Shown here piece after piece: positions 21,503 through 31,400 of a stretch of DNA of 64,000 nt (positions are counted from its first letter, which is position 1; every line of letters starts with the position of its first letter). The notes under the pieces were generated by a model. It did not search any database and had not been told where the DNA came from. It saw only the letters and a list, made by a program, of their open reading frames with translations. The DNA comes from Opitutaceae bacterium BACL24 MAG-120322-bin51 (GTDB lineage Bacteria; Verrucomicrobiota; Verrucomicrobiia; Opitutales; Coraliomargaritaceae), in contig CAJJBI010000004.1 of assembly GCA_905182465.1 (NCBI GenBank), forward strand, positions 188,001-252,000, written 5' to 3'. The position numbers and the translations under genes are program-made.

Positions 21503-22021
21503 TTACCGCGCCTCGCAAAGCCTTATTTGTCCGTTTCCCACTTCACGACGACGCTCCTCTGAGAAGCCAGCGATACGGCCTTCGTCAAAGTCCATCATGT
21601 CCATTACGCTATCGATCTTACCGATCATTTCGGGAGTGCCCATGTTGGTCAGGGATTCAGCGAGGAATTCGCGACCAGCTTTAGTTTGCCCCTTGTGAGT
21701 AACTTCTCGGTTCCACTCGACGAGCTTGAGGTCTTCGGGAAAGAGCTCGTCGAGCAACTCGTCGAGTAGATCCTCGTCATCACCGGCTTGGAGGACTGCC
21801 TCTAGAACGTCTTTGGGGTCGACCCCAAGGTGCATGCAGAGGAAACGGTCGAAGCCCCTGCAGAAATTTTTCTGGTAAGATTTTGGTAGCTCGTCCGCGA
21901 GGTGCTTACGGCATTTGGCGATAAAGCGCGGCAAGTGCAGCAAGCCACAAGGGTGCGGCTCATAGGGAGAGGGGAGGTCGAAACAAATTTCACCTGTGGG
22001 GCCTAAGTTTTGATCTGTCAT
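21503..22021 (-). CDS. DUF5069-like protein
   Basis: 172 residues, soluble, without a signal peptide. The region LLHLPRFIAKCRKHLA through GFDRFLCMHLGVDPKDVLEAV matches the DUF5069 pattern, a family I know mainly from Verrucomicrobiota and relatives and whose function is unknown. Acidic stretches (DDEDLLDELLDELFPEDL) follow. The C-terminus is helical. Neighbours give no clue to function. Confidence 0.6.
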   Translation of the reverse strand: MTDQNLGPTGEICFDLPSPYEPHPCGLLHLPRFIAKCRKHLADELPKSYQKNFCRGFDRFLCMHLGVDPKDVLEAVLQAGDDEDLLDELLDELFPEDLKLVEWNREVTHKGQTKAGREFLAESLTNMGTPEMIGKIDSVMDMMDFDEGRIAGFSEERRREVGNGQIRLCEAR

Positions 22022-22119
22022 ATTTGAGGCGGAGTATACTTTTTGTCAGTTCGGAGGGCGCTGCTTTCTATTAGTTTTAGAATCCAGTTTCCCGCAATTG
22101 TCAAAATAGGGTTTCAGAC

Positions 22120-23212
22120 TTAAAACGCCTTTTGCCAGCCAAAGGTGAGCGCGTAATCGGACTCTAGCTGATACCCGTTTAGATCGCGCCAAAGAGGTAG
22201 GCGTAAGTCAAAAGAGAGGCGGTGACCTTCTAGGCAGCCTGTTGGTTTGAGCAGGTTGATGCCAAGAATAAGATCAATACGCTCGCCGCCGTAGTTATCG
22301 CCAAAGGCGGTAGTGACGGAGCGCCGCCCCTCCGGTCCGGCAGTGCCGACGTCTTTCTGGTCGCCCTTGAGCTCGCCGGCGTAGCCGTAACTGAGGCCAC
22401 CCGTTAGGCCGATCCATTCGGCGAGGTTATAGCCCGCCCAGCTAAGTAGTTCGAATTTGTTGCCGAGGCGGTAGTTATTGCCGTTTTCCGATTCTAGGCG
22501 GATGACGCCGCTTCGCTTGTGCGCCCCAAGACCAATCCGTAAACTGCTGCACGTAAGTGAGCGAGGGCAGAAGATCGAAGGTGCCCGAGCCGAGCTGCAT
22601 GGGCGCAGGTAGTTGCTGGCGTTGGCGACCTCCCATCGATGGAGTATCGTCTTTTTCGTCGATCGATCCAGTGGGTAGACTAAAACCAATTCCGAAGTGA
22701 GCCTTCGAGTTGCCTTCGAGGTAGAAGCGATAAAGCGCGCTTAGTTTGATATCACCAAAGCCGCTGCTTTCTGTGGTAAAGCCAGAATCGCCACCATTGA
22801 TCATTCCGGCTACCGCTGGATCACCTCGGTGATTCATCGTGGTATCGATGTAATTGGCCATAGCCATGAGCGTCAGTTGATCGGTCGGCGCATACATGAG
22901 TCCAAACATGTGCATCTCCATCGTCATGTTTTCAGGAGTGACGGCATAATTTGCAGCGAAGGCATCTTGTGAATCAACGCGCTCGGTGCCGTGTCGCATG
23001 CCGTCCATCTGCATATTCATGTAGCGGTAGGAAAGCATCCAGCCGCCCTCGCGGTGAGTATGGTCGCCCATCACTGAGATAGGGGCATGGGCGTCTGGCC
23101 GACTAATTGAGTGTTCGTCTGTAGGGCAGCATGGAAATGCTGGCGTGGCGTAGCTAGCGCTGACTGCTGCCAGAGTAATAGAAAAAGAAAGTGTTTTTGT
23201 AAAAGAGTTCAT
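22120..23212 (-). CDS. Outer-membrane transporter-like barrel (phenol MetA-pathway family), frameshifted as sequenced
   Basis: A signal peptide (MNSFTKTLSFSITLAAVSASYA) is followed by a Cys/His-rich start (PCCPTDEHS, GDHTH) and barrel segments typical of the family: MLSYRYMNMQMDGMR, MEMHMFGLMYAPTDQLTLM, TESSGFGDIKLSALYRF, GFSLPTGSIDEKDDTP, LPAPMQLGSGTFDLLPSLTY. The frame is lost at about 22512-22513; removing one base joins WSWGAQA to SGVIRLESENGNNYRLGN and restores a 363-residue protein ending SDYALTFGWQKAF. The extra base is probably a sequence error. Members of this family often sit in metal-related or uncharacterised export loci, and the His/Cys-rich N-terminus fits that, but no substrate is shown. 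Confidence 0.75.
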
Positions 23213-23325
23213 TGTAAGTGTGTGTTGCCTAGCTCACGAATGCAGCAAATGCCTAGACTCGTGATCCCTTGGGGCGCAGCCCTCCTGAGCGGCACTAGGT
23301 TGATTGAGAGAATGCAAAAAAGACT

Positions 23326-23712
23326 CTACGCTACTTTTGGCGGCGGAGTCGGCACCAACTGGTGCGCATTCTCAGGTTTACATGCGGTCGTGACCTTTGG
23401 CTCGTAAGCTCGACTTGGCACGACCATTTCGATCGCTCGGCTCAAACCGAGCATCAATTTAATGTCTTTATTTTCTGCGCGTTGGGTCGCGCCCTTGCTT
23501 GACTCAGTTTTTTCGATCAAATCGATCACGATGCAAACATCACACGGGTGCTCATCGCCAAAGGTTTCTATGATCGCTTGTTCGAATGATCCTTCTTGCG
23601 AGTAGCTTGTTAGCATCCAAGCCCAAGCGCCTAACTGCAGCAAAGCCAAAGGCCCGGTCAAGAGCCAGGCGCTGAGTAAGAGTAGCGAGACATTGAAAAT
23701 ACGTCGGATCAT
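23326..23712 (-). CDS. Small membrane protein with HPCDVC motif
   Basis: 128 residues. One N-terminal hydrophobic segment (residues 7-33) ends in GAWAWMLTSYS, followed by an extracytoplasmic region with the motif EHPCDVCIVID and a proline-rich C-terminus. Similar small proteins with an HPC-x-x-C motif accompany barrel proteins of the preceding type in related bacteria as far as I recall, so a metal- or thiol-linked role is plausible. It is upstream of the barrel gene on the same strand, and its start overlaps the upstream frame of the divergent MFS gene. Confidence 0.6.
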   Translation of the reverse strand: MIRRIFNVSLLLLSAWLLTGPLALLQLGAWAWMLTSYSQEGSFEQAIIETFGDEHPCDVCIVIDLIEKTESSKGATQRAENKDIKLMLGLSRAIEMVVPSRAYEPKVTTACKPENAHQLVPTPPPKVA

Positions 23713-23740
23713 TTTAAAAAGAGCCTTTTCGAGCCTTTCG

Positions 23741-25135
23741 ATGGTTTGTCAGGCTTGGACTGTAAGCAAGTGTGAAAGCGCACGTTTGATCTTTGTGATT
23801 CAGTCGCCGATCAAAACCTATGTTTATCCCGCCTATGGGGTCGCCAGCCTTGGTAAGGTAGCGGTCGAGGTGATGCTGCAGCTCTATCTCTTTGATTTTT
23901 ATACGCGGATTCTTGGGCTTAGCCCGATCCTCGCTGGTTTGGCCTTCGCGGTGGCAATTTTTTGGGATGCGCTCAGTGATTTGCTGGTATCTGCAGGCCT
24001 CTTTGCCGCACGAAGCCGAGGCATCGCTTATACAACGACACTTTGGTGCGGTGCGGTGCTTCTGGCGTCGACGACCGTGCTGCTTTTCTCGCCTTTTCAA
24101 AGTGAAGCCACCCTCTACCTCTTTCTGCAGTTGCTGGTCGCCTACGTGCTGGTCAATACAGGGATGACTCTGCTTGATTTGCCACAGAGCAGTCTTAGTG
24201 CCGAGCTAAGCCGTCGAGCGAACGAGCGAAATAAGCTGCTCGCCTCACGTATGGGTTTTGGGATTCTGGGCCTGGCAGTGGGCAGCGCTTTGCCGGGCAT
24301 TTATTTGGCCACGCTGTCGAGTGATCCGACGCTTGTGGAGCTGGCCGACTCTCGACGAATAAGCGCTTGGGTGCTAGCAGGTTTGGTTCTAGTCACAGGC
24401 AGTTTGACCGCGCTTTTCCTCCGTCCTCGTGAGCGAGAGACTTCGCACGAAGTGAAGTCAGCGCTACCTAGCTTGGTAGAGGTTAAGGGCCTCTTTAGAG
24501 ACAAAGCTTTTGTGCGCATTCTTTGCGCGGGTGTGATTGCTGCCATAGGCCGGACGATTAATGCGGCACTCGCACTTATGTATTACCGCTTCGTGTTAGA
24601 ACTTTCGGAGGCGCAAGTTACTCAAGCGATTTTCCCAATCTTCACGCTCAGCATCGTGCTCTCGATCCCGCTCTGGATTGCCCTCTCTAAGCGCTGCGGC
24701 AAACGCGTTCCCGCGTGCGCTTCAGTCGGCGGTCTCGGGGTCATGGGAATCATCGCCTATCCGTTGCTGCCAGCGGGGCTCGTTTGGCCGTCGCTGATTG
24801 TATCCGCCATCGCCGGCATCCTTTGTGGTGCGGTCTTTTTGATCGATTCGATGATCACCGATTTGATCGATGCCGATGAGGTCGAGACAGGGCACCGCAA
24901 AGAGTCACTGTATTTTGCGGTTTGGAAGTCTGGGCTCAAAGTAGCGCGAGCGCTCGCCTTTGTCGCCATTGGCATAGGCTTACAATTTATGGGTCTCGAC
25001 TTGTCACGAGATACCGTATCCGGGTCGATGCAGTGGGGGATCGTCCTGCTCTTCGGGATCACGGTCGGCCTCTGCTTCGTCGTAGCGGCCTATTTCATTT
25101 GGCTCGCGGACGTGCCTGAGCCAAACGAAACTTAA
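23741..25135 (+). CDS. MFS transporter, GPH (sugar:cation symporter)-like
   Basis: A 464-residue protein with about 12 hydrophobic segments. LAFAVAIFWDALSDLLVSAG near residue 70 resembles the GPH-family motif (D-x-x-x-D in helix 2), and LLDLPQSSLSAELSRRANERNKLLASRMGF corresponds to the conserved loop after helix 4 with a Pro-x-x-x-L pattern. ITDLIDADEVETGHRKESLYFAV near residue 375 is also typical of GPH transporters. The start is uncertain: ATG 23741, GTG 23795 and a TTG at 23693 all are in frame. Likely imports a glycoside or similar solute; substrate unknown. It precedes the lipocalin gene by 14 bases. Confidence 0.8.
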   Translation: MVCQAWTVSKCESARLIFVIQSPIKTYVYPAYGVASLGKVAVEVMLQLYLFDFYTRILGLSPILAGLAFAVAIFWDALSDLLVSAGLFAARSRGIAYTTTLWCGAVLLASTTVLLFSPFQSEATLYLFLQLLVAYVLVNTGMTLLDLPQSSLSAELSRRANERNKLLASRMGFGILGLAVGSALPGIYLATLSSDPTLVELADSRRISAWVLAGLVLVTGSLTALFLRPRERETSHEVKSALPSLVEVKGLFRDKAFVRILCAGVIAAIGRTINAALALMYYRFVLELSEAQVTQAIFPIFTLSIVLSIPLWIALSKRCGKRVPACASVGGLGVMGIIAYPLLPAGLVWPSLIVSAIAGILCGAVFLIDSMITDLIDADEVETGHRKESLYFAVWKSGLKVARALAFVAIGIGLQFMGLDLSRDTVSGSMQWGIVLLFGITVGLCFVVAAYFIWLADVPEPNET

Positions 25136-25149
25136 ACAAAGTAGTCTCT

Positions 25150-25740
25150 ATGAAAAAATCATTCTGCAAAATTTCTCCAGCAGTCCTCAGCCTCGCGATC
25201 ATGAGTTTAATGAATGGGTGCGCCTTAAACGACGCACCATTACCGACTGCTGAAAACGTCAACATCGATCTATTTATGGGTCGCTGGTATGTGCATGGCT
25301 ATACGCCAATCATCGTCGATAAAAATGCACATAATGCGATCGAGCACTATCGCCTTGATTCGGACAAAAAAATACAGACGACCTACCAGTTTCGCGATGG
25401 TGGATTCGATGGAGAGATCAAAACGCATACACCTGTTGGTTGGGTGGACGATAAGGTCGGCAGTAACGCGGAGTGGCACATGCAATTTATTTGGCCGTTC
25501 ACTGCTAACTACATTATATTACACGTTGATGCTGACTATTCGGAAACGATCGTCGCGCATCCTAGTCGAAAGTATGCATGGGTTATGCTTCGTAGCGATA
25601 CAGTTAGTGATGCTGATTATGACCGCTTACTGACAAAGCTAAAGGTCGCTGGATACGATACGGGCATTATGCAAAAGCTGCCCCACGACTGGAGCGGCGA
25701 AGCAGAACGCTTAGCCGAGATGGAAGCGAATGGGCTTTGA
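25150..25740 (+). CDS. Lipocalin-family lipoprotein, Blc-like
   Basis: 196 residues with a lipoprotein signal ending LMNGC (Cys about residue 24). The lipocalin signature FMGRWYVHG (G-x-W) lies near residue 43, followed by strands YRLDSDKKIQTTYQFRDGGFDG, GWVDD, and YAWVMLRSDTVSDADYDRLLTKLK, all as in bacterial lipocalin Blc. These bind lipids at the outer membrane and are linked to membrane maintenance. It is 14 bases downstream of the MFS gene, probably in one operon, and convergent with the DUF1573 gene. Confidence 0.88.
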   Translation: MKKSFCKISPAVLSLAIMSLMNGCALNDAPLPTAENVNIDLFMGRWYVHGYTPIIVDKNAHNAIEHYRLDSDKKIQTTYQFRDGGFDGEIKTHTPVGWVDDKVGSNAEWHMQFIWPFTANYIILHVDADYSETIVAHPSRKYAWVMLRSDTVSDADYDRLLTKLKVAGYDTGIMQKLPHDWSGEAERLAEMEANGL

Positions 25741-25774
25741 CTCAAAGCAGCAGGCGACAACTAATCTCTACGAG

Positions 25775-26443
25775 TTACGGTTGCACAAAAGCATGCACGC
25801 GCGTCTCAGCTTTTCTGCCATCAGGACCACTACCATAGACCGTGATCGTGCCGCGATAGAGCTTGCTGAAGTCCTTCGGTTCCACGGATAAGACGAGGGC
25901 ATCATTATTTTTCGGATCACCGGGCTCTTGGGTAACGGTGAGCTGTGAACGGTCGTAGTCGATCTGCAAGATTTGGTCGATATAGCGCTCATCGACTGCC
26001 AGGCGCACCTGGCGCGAGGTTTTCGGGCTCTCGGGGCTCCAGTAAACGATCTGCGGTCGGGCTTCGATCAAAGTGGGGATTTGAACGTTCATTTTGAGCG
26101 TTACAACCGCGTCTGCTTGACTGTCGAGGTAGACTTGTAGGCGGTTACGGTTCAGCCCTTGGCGCTTGCCCTTGCTAAAAGTAGCGATGATCTCGGTCGA
26201 TTCGCCTGGGAGGATAATTTTTTTATTGAGGATCGTGCCAGTGCAGCCGCAGTTGCTTGCCACTCGCGCAATGCGGACGACTTTTTCGCCCTTGTTTGTT
26301 ACGGAAAAAGAAGCACGGGCTTCTTCTTGATCCGGCTCCATTTCGATGCGCACCTCAGTCTGATCCCAGACCAAGGCCGACGCGTCGACAAGCGAGGCGC
26401 ACGCAGCAAAGAGAAATATTAAAAGTATTGAGCGGGTAAACAT
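25775..26443 (-). CDS. Exported DUF1573-family protein
   Basis: 222 residues starting at ATG 26443 with a signal peptide (MFTRSILLIFLFAACASLVDA). The immunoglobulin-like DUF1573 domain follows, with FSVTNKGEKVVRIARVASNCGCT, where the NCGCT motif is the family hallmark, then LPGESTEIIATF. A second Ig-like half fills the C-terminus. Function is unknown; the Cys pair could take part in thiol chemistry. It is the third gene of a leftward rhodanese-MauE-DUF1573 operon, starting 32 bases after the repaired end of the MauE gene. Confidence 0.82.
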   Translation of the reverse strand: MFTRSILLIFLFAACASLVDASALVWDQTEVRIEMEPDQEEARASFSVTNKGEKVVRIARVASNCGCTGTILNKKIILPGESTEIIATFSKGKRQGLNRNRLQVYLDSQADAVVTLKMNVQIPTLIEARPQIVYWSPESPKTSRQVRLAVDERYIDQILQIDYDRSQLTVTQEPGDPKNNDALVLSVEPKDFSKLYRGTITVYGSGPDGRKAETRVHAFVQP

Positions 26444-26475
26444 TGTTACAAGAGTTGGGCAAAAATGGATTAAGA

Positions 26476-26950
26476 TCAAGAAGTGCTCGTATCTTCTCTC
26501 AGGACCCGGTGCTGCCAATCACGAATCAGCACAAAGATGCAGGCCGTGAGCAGACCGATATTTCTTAAAACCAGCCAAAGGTAATCCTGGTGTTTTCTCG
26601 GATTCATGCGCGTTAAAGCAGCCGCAGTTGATGTCTAGACCGCGTGCCCAAGCGCTGGCGTGTAAGGCGATGAATACGATCAGTAACAGGGCAATGATCA
26701 GGTTACTGCCGCGCCTAATTTGTGGAATTAAAAGACCAAATCCAGCCACCAGTTCCAGCCAAGGCAGCATCAAGGCAATCCACATTGCCAGGTTGGCAGT
26801 GACTACGTGGTAGCCCTCCACTGAGATCGCAAAGGCCGCCGGGTCTTGGATTTTAGGCAGTGCCGCCAGGATAAATGCCGCCGATAAGATGAGTCGCCCA
26901 ATTAGCATCAGATAGGCCATGGAGCGCACTTCTAGATTTACTCCTGCCAT
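26476..26950 (-). CDS. MauE/DoxX-type membrane protein, frameshifted as sequenced
   Basis: As sequenced the frame ends early with an unconserved tail. Removing one A from the four-base run at 26593-26596 (T on the plus strand) continues the protein as EKHQDYLWLVLRNIGLL and then LTACIFVLIRDWQH, a normal fourth membrane helix, giving 157 residues that end at 26476. Other features: helix 1 LMLIGRLILSAAFILAALPKI, two more helices, and the DINCGCF motif near residue 110 that typifies MauE-like proteins involved in electron or thiol transfer. It overlaps the repaired rhodanese gene by 13 bases. Confidence 0.75.
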
Positions 26951-27343
26951 GCGGCACTACCTCCTTTCAGGCTATAGATCTCAGCGTCGGGGAGAGACTG
27001 CCGCAAACGCTTTGCAATCCGTTTGCTCTGTACCACAACTCTCGCTTTCGCAATAAATGATAATAGGGCGTGGCTCTATAAGCCAGGTATTCATGAGTTC
27101 AAAAAGTCCCGTATCCCAATCTTCCTCATCTAAAAGTAGCGCTTCGGGTATGTGGCGTTCTTCAAATTTTTTCGTCCCCCCCGCATCGACCCAAATCGCG
27201 TTGAGTGCCCGAGCATCGGCCAAGCGAATCTCGCCTGCTTCGAGTTTTGGCTCTGCCCGCGACAGCGGCGACAGTCCGCTGAATAGCGTATAGGCTACAC
27301 CGATCACGGTCAGCAATAGTATGATGCAGAACTCCCGAAGCAT
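26938..27343 (-). CDS. Membrane-anchored rhodanese-like protein, frameshifted as sequenced
   Basis: An N-terminal hydrophobic anchor (LREFCIILLLTVIGVAYTLF) precedes a single rhodanese domain: IWVDAGGTKKFEERHIPEALLL and the active-site strand IIIYCESESCGT, with Cys in the usual loop position. The frame breaks at about 27028-27030; removing one base continues as SKRIAKRLRQSLPDAEIYSL then KGGSAAWQE, a textbook rhodanese C-terminus, for 134 residues. The repaired stop overlaps the start of the MauE gene. Divergent from yjbQ. Confidence 0.75.
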
Positions 27344-27378
27344 AGAATGTATGTTACGAGCTACGCGAAGGGATGAAA

Positions 27379-27445
27379 GTATGAAAGTAGGAATGTTTTG
27401 ATGAGTGAATATCCTTTCAACTTTCCCGCCATGTAACTTTCATAC
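27379..27445. promoter_or_regulatory. 10-base inverted repeat in the rhodanese/yjbQ divergent region
   Basis: GTATGAAAGT (27379-27388) and ACTTTCATAC (27436-27445) are perfect complements separated by 47 bases, directly upstream of the yjbQ start at 27453. The wide spacing suits a looped protein-binding site better than a hairpin. ATGAAAGT also occurs once more as a direct repeat at 27373-27380. Confidence 0.4.
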
Positions 27446-27452
27446 CATTAAC

Positions 27453-27872
27453 ATGTCTGTTTTCACCAAAGAGATCGTCGTCACCGCACCGGGCAAATCG
27501 ACTTCCGAGTTCACCTCTATGATCGAGGAGGTCTTAATCGAGTCGGGCTTAACCGAAGGCACCGTTACCGTGTTTTGCTGCCACACTAGTTGCAGCCTTG
27601 TTATAATGGAAAATGCCGACCCTTCTGCACGTCGCGACCTCGAAGCTTTCATCGACCGCTTGGTCCCAGAAAACGACCCGCATTTCACTCACACTTATGA
27701 GGGCGCGGACGATATGCCTAGTCACATTAAGATGGCACTAACTCGGACGGCCGAGGTGATTCCTTTCGTCAATGCCCGCCTCTGCCTAGGAACCTGGCAA
27801 GGTGTCTTTCTCTGGGAGCACCGTAACAACAGCCACGAACGCCGCATCATACTCAGCTGTCAGGGGGAATAA
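27453..27872 (+). CDS. yjbQ: YjbQ-family (UPF0047) protein
   Basis: 139 residues from ATG 27453. The family pattern is clear: FTKEIVVTAPGKSTSEFTSM, FCCHTSCSLVIMENADPSARRDLEAF, ENDPHFTHTYEGADDMPSHI and LCLGTWQGVFLWEHRN. YjbQ proteins form trimers with a His-rich site and have weak thiamine-phosphate synthase activity in E. coli; the biological role is unresolved. A GTG at 27405 would add 16 unconserved residues. The convergent NTF2-like gene ends three bases away. Confidence 0.9.
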   Translation: MSVFTKEIVVTAPGKSTSEFTSMIEEVLIESGLTEGTVTVFCCHTSCSLVIMENADPSARRDLEAFIDRLVPENDPHFTHTYEGADDMPSHIKMALTRTAEVIPFVNARLCLGTWQGVFLWEHRNNSHERRIILSCQGE

Positions 27873-27875
27873 TTT

Positions 27876-28199
27876 TTACTCCACACCCGCCAAACAGTAA
27901 GAGGTGATCTCCATGATTTGCTTACCGTCGATCGTGTAGATGTCGCAGTAGTGCATATCGGTGTCGAGATCAGCGCCTTCGACGATTATGTGGTTCTTGC
28001 CCTTAATAACACGGCCGTTTTGGAAATTAGCTTTGCCCTGAGAGGCGGCATCTTCACACATTTCTTTTACCGCAGCATTGCCGTCGATTGTGCGGTCGCC
28101 CACAATGTGCCACTCGATACCGTCGGCTATAAAGTCGAGGGCGGCAGAGGATTCACCCATGGAAAAAGCCTCACAGGCTGCGATAATTTGCGCGTTCAT
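27876..28199 (-). CDS. NTF2/SnoaL-like protein
   Basis: 107 residues of a single NTF2-like cone fold: an N-terminal helix (NAQIIAACEAFSMGESSAALDFIADGIEWHIVG) and then strands around NHIIVEGADLDTDMHYCDIYTIDGKQIMEITSY. The pattern is that of SnoaL-like proteins, which include isomerases and binding proteins; no function can be assigned. It starts 2 bases after the stop of purA, so the two are co-transcribed. Confidence 0.75.
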   Translation of the reverse strand: MNAQIIAACEAFSMGESSAALDFIADGIEWHIVGDRTIDGNAAVKEMCEDAASQGKANFQNGRVIKGKNHIIVEGADLDTDMHYCDIYTIDGKQIMEITSYCLAGVE

Positions 28200-28201
28200 A
28201 T

Positions 28202-29749
28202 TTAGACCGCGAGTGTCAAAAGTTCTTTGACACTTGGCACATCTTTTATGATCTGGCTGGGCTCAGGGCCGACGCCGATGTAGCGGAGGTTGGGGATCTT
28301 GTCCTTGTTATGGTCGCCGTGGTTAGCGACGTCGATGAGGGCTTTGAGTAGCCATGCGACGTATACTTTAGCCGCTTCGGGAAGGTCGGCGAAGCGACGG
28401 ACGCCGGAAATGTCTTCGCTCCAACCGGGCACCGTTTTATAAACGGGCTTGAGTGTTTTGTGGACTTTGCCGTTACGCGGGACGTGGTGGAGGGTGTCGC
28501 CGCTCTCGTCTTCGTAGGCGGTACAAATTCGGAGGTCGCCCTGCCAGTCACCAGCGTGGGAGAGGGCGTCTAGCTTGTTAAGCACGAGGTCTTGATAGCC
28601 GCCGTAGCGCAGGGCATCGCCTTTTTCCACGGCGTCATACCAGCCGACCATACGCTGGCGACCAGTCGTCGCACCGAATTCGATCTTACGCAGTAGGGTG
28701 CTGAGCGGGTGGTCGAGATCGATCTCGGAGATAAAGACGTGGGTGCCGACCTTGGTATCGTAGGCCTTGCAGCAACCAACGTTGTGGATGGGCTGTGCGG
28801 GGATGCCGGCGCTCTGGAAGAATTCGGGCGTGAAGGTGTGCGAGGCAGTCACATTGGGAGCAAAGCCATGGCGCTTATCCAGCCAGTAGGCCTGCCCAAA
28901 TTCGCCGATGATGTAGTTACCCTTGTCTTGCTCGCGGAGTACGAGTTCGCGCACGTCGACAATCTGCGGGGCGAGAACCTGGCCAGCGGCCCAGTAGGCT
29001 TCGATGAGTTTTTCGACGTCGAGTGTGAAAGGAGCATCGCCAGCGAATTGTCCGAAATCGAAATCAATCGCGTCGACTTTGCCAGCATTGATGACTTCTG
29101 CGTTGGCACGTGTTTCGGCACAAGTGAGTGTTTCGAAGAAGCTCGGCCAGCGCTCAGGTGCGACTTGGCAGACGTGCTCGATTACGCGGAGGGCACGGTC
29201 GACGCGGCCACGCACTTTATCGGCGAAGTCGCACTTTGGGCCCAGGAAGTCGGCGTAGTAAATTTGAAACTGCCCGACTTCGTCGAGGTAGGCGGGGGTG
29301 ATGCCACGACCTGTCGAACCACGCGCGTTGCCTTTCTGGATGTTGACGCGGTAGTCCTCCCAGGCGAGGTCAAGCAAGCGGTGGCAGAGATCGGAAACGA
29401 GGCAACGCTCGTCGATCGCTAGGCGCTTGATCGCGACGTGCCCGTGCAGCTCGGCATAAGCCGACTCCCAGAGGAATTTGCGCGGATCTGCGACAACGCC
29501 TGCGCCGATGGGAAGGTAGGGTACTTTATCGTCGGCCACGCCGCCGGGCAGGAGGTTAAGCTTTAGCCCAGCCACCGTGTGCCCCGAGTTGGAGCCGCCG
29601 TTGACCTTCATCACGGCTGCGACAGCGTCATTACGCCCCGTTGTTTCACGAAGCTCGTTGATGATTTCTAGGATGACGCGGCCTTTACCTTCATCTCCAG
29701 TTGAGATGCCGGTGTCGGCGATGAGTTGGCTTTGAAAGGCTGTTAACAT
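28202..29749 (-). CDS. purA: Adenylosuccinate synthetase, long divergent form
   Basis: 515 residues against about 430 in E. coli PurA. The phosphate loop GDEGKG (residues 18-23) keeps the catalytic Asp, and GGSNSGHTV (residues 51-59) keeps the catalytic His; however the usual Trp before GDEGKG is Thr and an extra segment separates the two motifs. [20 protein letters not shown] matches the IMP-binding segment. [20 protein letters not shown] is a clear PurA motif. It follows guaB by 18 bases on the same strand, so both branches from IMP (to AMP and to GMP) are adjacent. The product would join IMP and aspartate using GTP. Confidence 0.88.
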   Translation of the reverse strand: MLTAFQSQLIADTGISTGDEGKGRVILEIINELRETTGRNDAVAAVMKVNGGSNSGHTVAGLKLNLLPGGVADDKVPYLPIGAGVVADPRKFLWESAYAELHGHVAIKRLAIDERCLVSDLCHRLLDLAWEDYRVNIQKGNARGSTGRGITPAYLDEVGQFQIYYADFLGPKCDFADKVRGRVDRALRVIEHVCQVAPERWPSFFETLTCAETRANAEVINAGKVDAIDFDFGQFAGDAPFTLDVEKLIEAYWAAGQVLAPQIVDVRELVLREQDKGNYIIGEFGQAYWLDKRHGFAPNVTASHTFTPEFFQSAGIPAQPIHNVGCCKAYDTKVGTHVFISEIDLDHPLSTLLRKIEFGATTGRQRMVGWYDAVEKGDALRYGGYQDLVLNKLDALSHAGDWQGDLRICTAYEDESGDTLHHVPRNGKVHKTLKPVYKTVPGWSEDISGVRRFADLPEAAKVYVAWLLKALIDVANHGDHNKDKIPNLRYIGVGPEPSQIIKDVPSVKELLTLAV

Positions 29750-29767
29750 TAATAATAAAGTACGAAA

Positions 29768-31341
<1,574 letters not shown>

Positions 31342-31400
31342 GTGCCAATAACAGCAAAAGATTGTCTTTTCTCAAGTAGGAAATGACTATGTGCTCGTAA

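Noticed and set aside
28709-29422. 237-codon open frame antisense to purA
   Set aside because: Lies inside a well-conserved gene; composition reflects purA codons read backwards.
28202-29749. PurZ (2-aminoadenylosuccinate synthetase) of Z-genome phages
   Set aside because: The catalytic Asp in GDEGKG is kept, and guaB is adjacent; this fits PurA.
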